Shown piece after piece: positions 56,137-64,000 of a stretch of DNA of 64,000 nucleotides. The translations under genes and the position numbers were made by a program. Source of the stretch: Gordionus sp. m RMFG-2023 (Eukaryota; Nematomorpha; Gordioida; Chordodea; Parachordodidae); assembly GCF_954871325.1 (NCBI RefSeq), contig NC_088775.1, positions 60,489,561 through 60,553,560 of the forward strand, read 5' to 3'. The notes under the pieces were generated by a model. It searched no databases and was not told the DNA's origin. It saw only the letters and a list, made by a program, of their open reading frames with translations. Positions within the stretch are counted from its first letter, which is position 1. Each line of letters opens with the position of its first letter.

Positions 56137-57856
56137 TAGAGGTCTGCATTGGGCGGGGTTTCGGCCCGCCCGCCTACACCCGCCCATCTAAGTAAAATAT
56201 TTTGAGAATGGGCAGGCGGGCGGGTTTAAAAAATTTTGAAACTATGGGTGGGCGGGTTAAGAAATTTAAACAATGGGCGGGCGGGTTAAGGAAATTTAAA
56301 ATTTTTGTTCAAAAACAAACTAAAGAAAATCATAATTAATTATGATCAATAACAATATTTCTTTTTTTATTGTACCAATCGTTTTTTAAGTGAAGAACAC
56401 TTTATTAGTTTTTTGACATCTTTATCTATTTTTTTCTACCATATATAATGTCTCGTAATGGATTTCATTGTTGTAATACCCGGATGTCCTGTATGCAATA
56501 TATGTAAAACTCTTTTTTGAAGTGAGTACGGAATGATTGATCTGCCATTCCAAAATAAAATACCGTCATCATTTTCTATTTCATCTATTCTTGTTCTAAA
56601 AGCTTGTAAATCTGATTTTGTATATTTATACCATTTCTTTTCTTGATAGAGTTAATATGTCATAAGTAAGATTTCTTATATATTTCACTGTTTTATTTTC
56701 ACTTGTTTTCTATCATCATTTTTCTCTATTGTATTTCGCGATAAAACATCTGCAATTATATTATTAGCGCCATTCATGTACATTATATTATAATCATATG
56801 CAGATAATTTATAACCCCAACGTAATAATCTTTGGTTTGTTAATGAGCTTAAATCTATGTTATTACCATATATCTTTATTAAAGGTTTGTGGTCTGTTCA
56901 AATCTTAGATTTTCGTCCATACAAATAGTTATGAGATTTTTTCTACGCCGTTTATTATTGCTTTTGCTTCATTTTATATTCTAGAATAATTCTTTTCAGC
57001 GTCTTGTAAAGTTCTTGAGGTGTAAGCTATTGGAAATTCGTTACCATTATCATATTTTTGCATGAATACAGCTCCAAATCCTTGGTTAGATGCATTTGTT
57101 TCTAATATTAACTCGAGGTATGGTTTATAAAACTGTATAGTATTTTGTTCTGTTACTATTATGAATAGCATGAAACGATTACGAAAATAGCACGGTATTT
57201 TATTTTGGAATGGCAGATTAATCTTCGTACTCACTTTAAAAAGGAGTTTTACATATATTGCATACGGGACATCCGGATCTCGCCTGAGGAAGAGGATATA
57301 CTTCAGACGGATATCCTACTTTGGTGGAAACGACAAGAGATTTGCCAAAAGCAAGAAAAGATTTGGCAATTCCTCAACTAGTGCTTCTTCTTAACGAGGA
57401 TTTAGCATTGCTGGAAGGTTTTTAGAACAAAGAAGAACGTGTTTGAATCCAGAAAATGTCGATTCATTATTATATGAGCATTATAATTACATATAATATC
57501 AATTTTATATTTATATTTATTTCATAAATATTCTATTTGATCAAATAAATTGTTGATAATTTAAATTGAATATTTTTTTATGCTTAAATTAATTTCCTAA
57601 ATTATAAACTTTTTGTAGAGGTGTAATGCTGAAATATTTTTATTAGATGCTTAAAAAATTGAAAAAATGGCCATTATTAAATTTTATAAGTGGACTTGGG
57701 TTAAAATTTTTTATAAATAATGGGCGGGGAGGGGGAATTTTAGACTAATGGGCGGGCAAGGAATTTTAGACAAATGGGCGGGCGGGCGGGTATATATTTT
57801 TTTTAAAACTATGGGTCGGGCTTTTGGTCCAAAAACCTGCCCAATGCAGACCTCTA
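56137..57856 (+). mobile_element. hAT relic, GGTCTGCATTGGGC family, with nested fossil
   Basis: 1,720 bp from TAGAGGTCTGCATTGGGC to GCCCAATGCAGACCTCTA. Flanks ATACGTGT (56,129-56,136) and ATACGCAT (57,857-57,864) agree at 6 of 8. GGGCGGGC words fill both ends. On the plus strand at 57,280-57,480 the hAT C-terminus remains: PEEEDILQTDILLWWKR, then FSIAGRFLEQRRTCLNPENV and DSLLYEHYN. A Ty3/gypsy fossil occupies about 56,420-57,260. It is the longest and best preserved member of this family in the window; 12,374 and 23,565 are shorter derivatives. Confidence 0.85.
56420..57260 (-). mobile_element. Ty3/gypsy fossil inside the hAT relic
   Basis: On the minus strand 57,234-56,974 carries an RNase H part (LILETNASNQGFGAVFMQKY, IAYTSRTLQDAEKNY). 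Near 56,600-56,430 there is an integrase zinc-binding part (FWNGRSIIPYSLQKRVLHIL, HTGHPGITTMKSI). A second, inverted copy of the FWNGR region lies at about 57,185-57,275 on the plus strand, so the piece was rearranged. No LTRs are visible. Old and broken, with several breaks. Confidence 0.8.
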
Positions 57857-60042
57857 ATACGCATATATAAACGTGTTAAGCATTATCCTAAAAAATATTT
57901 TGAAAATATTATGATTTGACCGAATGCCGAGTTCAAAACCGACCACTTACTAAATATTCGATCGACCAAATTTGGTAGTAATATTATTTGGAATATGTTC
58001 ATTTTTGGTTTATTTATCTATAAATACGTGTAAAACATTATCCAAATAATATTTTAAAAATATCGTCATTAGTCCGATATCCGATTTGAAACCGAAATAC
58101 TGCATTGCTGGCGTTATCCATGGATAATTCTTCATTTTTGGTTTATACGTGAACAATAACGTGTTAAGCATTATCCTAAAATATATTTTGAAAATATTAT
58201 GATTTGACCGAATGGCGAGCTCAAAACCGACCACTTACTAAATATTCGATCGACCAAATTTGGTAGTAATCCTATTTGGAAAATGTTCATTTTTGGTTTA
58301 TTTATCTATAAATTCATGTAAATCATTATCCCAAAAAAAATTTTAAAAGTATCATGATTTGACTGATAAACGATTTAAATCCGGCCCAATGACTAAAAAC
58401 TGCATTGCTGGCGTTATCCAAGGAAAATTCTTTATTTTTGGTTTAAAGTGTTAGAGGTCTGCTTATAAACAAAAAATGAAGAATTTTCCATGGAAAACGC
58501 CAGCAATGCATTATTTCGGTTTCAAATCGGATATCGGTCAAATCACGATATTTTTAAAATATTATTTAGGATAATGTTTTCCACGCATTCATAGATGTAT
58601 AAACCATTAATATTACTAGCAAATTTGGTCGATCGAATATTTAGTATCTGGTCGGATTTGTGAATGGCATTCGGTCACATAATATTTTCTTGGGATAATG
58701 CTTAACACGCACACATATAAACCAAAAATAAAGAATTTTCAATGGATAATGCCAGCAATGCAGTATTTCGGTTTCAAATCAGTTATCGGTCAAATCACGA
58801 TATTTTAAAAATATTTTTTGGGATAATGTTTTAGACGTATTTATAGATAAACAAACAAAAAATATACATATTCCAAATAATAATACTACCAAATTTGGTC
58901 GATCCTATATTTAGTAAGTGGTCGGTTTTAAACTCGGCATTCGGTCAAATCATAATATTTTCAAAATATTTTTTAGGGTAATGCTTAACACGTTTATGTA
59001 CACGTATAAACCAAAAATAAAAAATTTTCCATGGATAACGCCATCAATGCAGTATTTAGTCATTGGCCCGGTTTCAAATAGGTTTGTCAAATCACGATAT
59101 TTTTAAAATATTTTTTGGGATAATTATTTATACGTATTTATAGATAAATCCAAAAATGAACATTTCCCAAATAATATTACAACCAAATTTAATCGATCGA
59201 ATATTTAGTAAGTGGTCGGTTTTGAGCTCGCCATTCGGTCAAATCAGAATATTTTTCAAATATTTTTTAGGATAATGCTTAACATGTTTATGTACAGGTA
59301 TAAACCAAAAATGAAAAATATTCCGATAACGCCAACAATGCAGTATATCGGTTTCAAATCGGTTATCAGTCAAATCACGATATTTTTAAAATATTTTTTG
59401 GGATAATGTTTTACACGTATTTATAGTTAAATAAACCAAAAATGAACATTTTCCGAATAATATTACTATCAAATTTGGTCGATCAAATATTTAGTAAGTG
59501 GTCGATTTTGAGCTCGCCATTCGGTCAAATCATAATATTTTCAAAAAATTATTTAGGATAATGCTTAACACATTATGGTTCACGTATAAACCAAAAATGA
59601 AGAATTTTCCATGGATAACGCCAGCAATGCAGTATTTCGGTTTCAAATCGAATATCGGTCAAATCACGATATTTTTAAAATATTTTTTGGGATAATGATT
59701 TACACGTATTTATAGATAAATAAACCAAAAATGAACATTTCCCAAATAATATTACTACCAAATTTGGTCGATGGAATATTTAGTAAATGATCGGTTTTGA
59801 GCTCGCCATTCGGTCATATCATATCAAATTATTTTTTAGGATAATGTTTAACACCTAAATATACACGTATAAACAAAAAATGAAGAGATTTTGATCAATA
59901 ACGCCAGCAATATGTGCCTTACAAATTTTCTATTATTTTTCAATTCTAAACCTACTCATTAATTAAATGTCAAAGAAACCAATATTTTTTAAAATTTTTT
60001 TTTAGGTTTTTCACATGTATTTACACCCAAATATAAAAAAAG

Positions 60043-60590
60043 CGATATCCAATAATTATTCTGGTTTCCTAAGAAAATATTTTTATATTTATGCATTTAA
60101 CCCCTTATACGGTTATATATTTGTTAAATTTTGTAAATGAACAATAAAATTTAGTGTAATAAGCTAGTAAATATTTTTTTTTTCTAATAATATCAAGTAA
60201 AATTAGAATTTTAAATTATTTGATATTTAATCTCAATTTTTTACTTAATAAAAAATTGATTTATGTACATTAAAAAAATGTTTCTGAAAAAAAATTTTAA
60301 AAAAATATTATATCATCAAATTTTGATTGATTATGATTAATTGTTTTTTAGCTATGCATTTTGGCAATGCAGTATTTAGTCATACCCAAAAAATAGAAAT
60401 TTTTATTTTTCTAAAAATAATATTTTTTCAATTGATTTTCCTTAAAAAATTGGTAGTGCGTTAAGGTGAATTAATTTTTATGGTAATTAAAATAGTAACC
60501 AAAATTATAAATTAACGAGAGCCAGAATTTTAAATTTATTAGAGCATCTATTAGAGCAAAACCTAATGTAGCCCTGAAAGTGTAAAAGAA
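60043..60590. other. A+T-rich spacer
   Basis: No gene recognised. Confidence 0.4.
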
Positions 60591-61490
60591 TTGAACTGAA
60601 ATATGCATACGTGGGTTGAATTTTAAAAGGGTTGTAAATTAGTACAAATGTTTATTATATTGAGATGAATTTTAAAGGAGAAATACAAGAGGTGTTTGAA
60701 ATTTTCGTAGGTATAAAGTAAAGAAGTATAGGTTGAATTTTAAAAGGTGAAATACTAAAGAGAATATATATGTGGAGAGATACAAATAAGTGTTTAAAGT
60801 TTGTGTAAAAGTTTATTTCAAAAAGTATGGGTTGAATTTTAAAAAGAGAAATATTTCGATGTTAATAATGAAATATTTGCTAGGTTTACAATAAATATTC
60901 ATAATTAAAATTGCCTTACGCGATTCGAATAGAGTAAAATAAAAAAAAATATACAATATTTTCTGAATAAAAAAAAACTGGATCGACATAATTGAATAAG
61001 TTATGTTTGATTTATTATTTCTTTAAAAAATTTGGACGTAACCTAAATTTGACTTTTCCCTTTTGCTCGCAAAGGCTTGCTATTTTTTGTAGTTGTATAG
61101 TAAAAGTATTTTACTTAAAATTTAAAATCGTCTGGGATTTTAATAAATATAAACTGAAATATGTATAAGTGGGTTGAATTTTGAAAGAGGAGATACTAAA
61201 GAGGTGTTTGAAATTAGAGTAAAGGTTTAATATATTGAGAATAAATTTAAAAGGACAGATATAAAAGAGGTGTTTGAAATTTGAATAAAAAATTAATATA
61301 TTTGAATAAATTAAAGAAGTATAGGTTAAATTTTAAAAGGAGAAATACTAAAGAGATGAATTTTAAAAGGAGAGATACAAAAGTGGTGTGTGAAATTTGC
61401 GTAAAAGTTTAATATATAGGGAGGATATATTTTTAAAGAAGTATGGGTTGAATTTTAAAAGGAGAGATACTAAATAGAATATAAAATAAT
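60590..61490. repeat. Purine-rich degenerate minisatellite
   Basis: Loosely repeated phrases GGGTTGAATTTTAAAAGGAG, AGAAATACTAAAGAGGTGTT, TGAAATTTGCGTAAAAGTTT recur about ten times with irregular spacing of some 50-120 bp. Strong strand asymmetry: the plus strand is G/A-rich throughout. Confidence 0.75.
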
Positions 61491-61780
61491 TATTTTGATG
61501 TTAATATTTAACTATTTCCCTAAGTGTTAAACATGGATAATTATTTTATTATACTGGTTGTTATATAGCGCAAATTTTTATATGATGCATTCATTTAGTT
61601 AACACAATTGATATTAACTTAGATTTTTTTTTATATATAAAGAATAAATTTATTGTATTTTTTTAGTTAAATATTTTTAAAATAAATTTATTAAATAAAA
61701 GTTTTTATTTTACTTTCTTAATTTTGTTCTTCTCCCTGCCAACCTTAACAGCAGCAGAATTTATAATTTTAAAATCTTTT
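61491..61780. other. A+T-rich spacer
   Basis: Nothing recognised. Confidence 0.4.
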
Positions 61781-63390
61781 AAATTTTTGTTTCTGCAAAA
61801 TATAATTTAGATTATGACACTGGAATCGTACCAAATGATGATCAAATGGATAAATCAACAATGGCAGGAGAATTGTTAAACTAGATATCAAACTAGACGA
61901 ACTAATTAAAATTGGGCTATGATGACTTACAAAATATTCTAAATCCACAGACAATATGATTTTAGTTACTGGAACATAGTCAACTAGATAAAAAAAGTTC
62001 TGGAATGTTATATTTATTTCATTCTAAAAACACGTAAGTAATGATTAATTTGAAAAAGTGAAAAATAATTTAAATATTTAATTATAAATCTCTAAATTAT
62101 GAATAAACCTATATGGGACAATAACAATAAAACAAAGTCCATAGACAAATTAGAAGATTATTTAATATTTTATGATGGTAAGAATACTCTAAGCTTAATA
62201 TGTAATTTACCAGATGGTTTATTTTTGGTCATGAAAGCAGTGTTACCAAGAAAGTTAGATTAAAGTTATGATGAAGCATTGTGTACATTAAAATTGAAAA
62301 ATATTGAATTAAAACCAAATATTCAAAATGAAAGAGATTCTTATAAACTAAAAGAAATAAATTATATAATAAAATTTGAAACATTTGTGATTATAGAAAA
62401 TAAGGAAATAAACTTTAAAGAAATTAAGGAAATATACATTAAAGAAAATAATGAAATAAAAACTTTTATAATTGATAAAAAATTTAAAAAAAACTGTGAA
62501 AATAAAGAAATGTAAAACAATTATTGTTAAGAGAGACAAGATGAAAGTTAAACATCTTAATGTTAAAAAAGTTTTTAAGAATATGATATGGAAATCATAT
62601 ATTAGAAATGGAAGGCGAAATAAAATTCTTTTTAGAAAGAATAATTTAAAGATAATTTATGATATGAAAAATTAAAAATAATTGAAATTTAATATTAATA
62701 TTAATAAAAAATTATTATATAAAACGCTACAATAAAAGATATTTAAAAAAAAAAGATAAAATTGAAATTTAATATTGATAAAAATTATTATATAAAACGC
62801 TATTGTTAAAAACGCAATATTTATAATATAATAAAATTAAAATAAAACGCGACCAATTATTTATTTCAAATATTCAATATCTGATTAATTTATTCTGCTT
62901 CAATTATTCTTAATCAAATTCGATATTCATTAAATTAATTCTATTTCGATTACTCGACGATTTTTATTTTATTACAACGTTATTCAATAATACCTACATT
63001 CTAAAATCATTCAAAATCTTCGCATATATATTTAATAACGAACAATGATAATAATTAACAGAAGGGTGACAAAGTCAAATCATATGAACAACTTAACCGT
63101 TTTTCGAAAATTGGAGGGAGTAAGACAAGATAAGAAAATTTACGAACAAAAACCAACTAATACTAGATATGACAATACCTAGATGATGCCATTTGAGAAC
63201 AACAAACTTTATGACAAATTACAAACATCAGTTAGACAACCATTGACCATATTAGGGCAACCAAAGATTTAACAACCAAAATAACTATTATTTTCCAAGA
63301 CGAAACTATGACAGATTTTATGATCAAAATAGATGGGAAACTCCTTGAACACTAAAGATTTACGTCTAAAGAGAACAATGTTAAACATGG
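61781..63390 (+). mobile_element. Probable LTR-retroelement fossil (gag-like)
   Basis: Plus-strand phrases MNKPIWDNNNKTKSIDKLED, LICNLPDGLFLVMKAVLP and SYDEALCTLKLKNIEL (62,099-62,305) have the look of a retrotransposon Gag capsid region; a Lys/Glu/Asn-rich part follows to 62,675. Further on, AAACGC repeats at 62,720-62,850 and a purine tract TTGGAGGGAG (63,110) recall the region after pol in the 37.8-43.3 kb element. No pol and no LTRs seen. Broken; family assignment tentative. Confidence 0.4.
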
Positions 63391-64000
63391 ATACTTTAAA
63401 AAAAATTTAAAAAGTTCAAAAATAACGATTATTACAATTGTCACCTTCCTATGGTACATCTTCACATAAATTATAATTTAATAAGTTTACAATCTATATT
63501 TAAACCCATTTACTTTCAAAAAAATTAAAAATAACGATTATGACAATAATCATTTCCCTATGGTACATCTTCACTGAAATTTTAATTTAACATGTTTACA
63601 ATATATATTTTTACCCATTTGCCTTAAAAAAATTCAAAAAGTTCAAAAATAACGATTAAGACAATTGTTACTTTCCTGTGGTACATCTTTACTGAAATTT
63701 TAATTTAACATGTTAACAATATTTATTATTACCTATTTGCCTGAAAAAAAGTTTAAAAATAACGATTATGACAATTGTCACCCTGTGGTACATCTTCACT
63801 GAAATTTTAATTTAATATGTTAACAATATCTATTTTTACTCATTTGCCTTAAAAAAATTCAAAAAAGTTCAATAAATACGATTATGACAATTGTCACTTT
63901 CCTATAGTACATCTTTACTGAAATTTTAATTTAACATGTTAGCAATATCTATTTTCATCTATTCCTTATGATAATCAAAAAAGTTTAAAAATAACGATTA
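63391..64000. repeat. Satellite A array, about 5 units, runs off the window
   Basis: Units of about 115-120 bp: AAAATAACGATTATGACAAT, TTTCCTATGGTACATCTTCA, CTGAAATTTTAATTTAACAT, TATTTTTACCCATTTGCCTT. It is closer to the 5.2-kb array than to the copies in the 18-kb element, and continues past base 64,000. Confidence 0.85.

Larger units (their letters stand above)
55662..60042. repeat. Fold-back satellite D with inverted halves
   Basis: Outer ends are inverted copies: ATATTTGGGTGTAAATACAT (55,668) and ATGTATTTACACCCAAATAT (60,018). Left and right halves contain units of about 250-295 bp in opposite orientation; words AATTTTCCATGGATAACGCC, GTCAAATCACGATATTTTTA, ACCAAATTTGGTCGATCGAA and GTAAGTGGTCGGTTTTGAGC. 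The centre is near 58,450-58,475, where a short TTAGAGGTCTGC word (a hAT end scrap) sits. A 1.7-kb hAT relic is inserted in the left half. The repeated open frames of 60-75 codons starting MVGFELAIRSN are a by-product of the unit. Confidence 0.85.

Noticed and set aside
58010-59695. Family of small proteins starting MVGFELAIRSN
   Set aside because: They repeat because the satellite D unit repeats; unit lengths vary, frames are not kept and stops occur without pattern of constraint.
62348-62539. Phe-rich minus-strand frame
   Set aside because: Shadow of the Lys/Glu/Asn-rich plus-strand region of the gag-like fossil.

Overview
This 64-kb window is very A+T-rich (three quarters or more by eye) and looks like heterochromatin-type or otherwise repeat-laden intergenic DNA from an invertebrate animal. 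The animal assignment rests on an intact two-exon THAP zinc-finger reading frame (about 47.2-47.7 kb) and on the mix of DNA transposons. The introns that can be inferred are tiny (about 34-105 bp). I cannot name the species. I see no certain host gene, no rRNA, no intact tRNA, no CRISPR and no bacterial-style operon; almost everything I recognise is a transposon, a satellite array or debris from them.

Layout. 0-10.8 kb: A+T-rich spacer with a gag-like fossil, a 393-bp hAT MITE, a satellite array (family A) and a Ty3/gypsy scrap. 10.8-14.5 kb: a decayed piggyBac transposase and two hAT relics with 8-bp target-site duplications (TSDs). 14.7-17.5 kb: a short-LTR Ty3/gypsy fossil. 18.86-36.84 kb: an 18-kb hAT-type element with a perfect 8-bp TSD (GTTTTAAC) and kilobase-long inverted arms built of tandem arrays. 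Inside it lie a Ginger1 DNA transposon (integrase plus OTU protease), an APE-type LINE and several MITEs. 36.99-46.52 kb: a hAT transposon encoding a BED-finger transposase. It carries, nested in its transposase gene, a young Ty3/gypsy element with near-identical LTRs, primer-binding site, polypurine tract and TTAAG TSD. 46.75-47.9 kb: a P-like THAP element whose terminus matches a 332-bp MITE inside the 18-kb element. 48.69-49.07 kb: an array of TCGCGAA words on a 14-bp period. 49.4-52.2 kb: a hAT relic and a FLYWCH/MULE transposase. 54.1-60.05 kb: two further tandem/fold-back satellite systems with another hAT relic inside. 60.6-64 kb: a purine-rich minisatellite, a gag-like fossil and again satellite A running off the end.

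The history can be read from the nesting. An older coding-like sequence (now at 46.74-46.52, 36.99-36.84 and 18.86-18.5 kb on the minus strand) was split by two hAT insertions; removing one TSD copy at the 9.5-kb element restores an open frame. The gypsy element entered later, as did the MITEs in the 18-kb element. The most unusual signals are the 18-kb element with array-built arms, the Ginger1-OTU gene with very short introns and duplicated exon-intron units, and the 14-bp TCGCGAA array.
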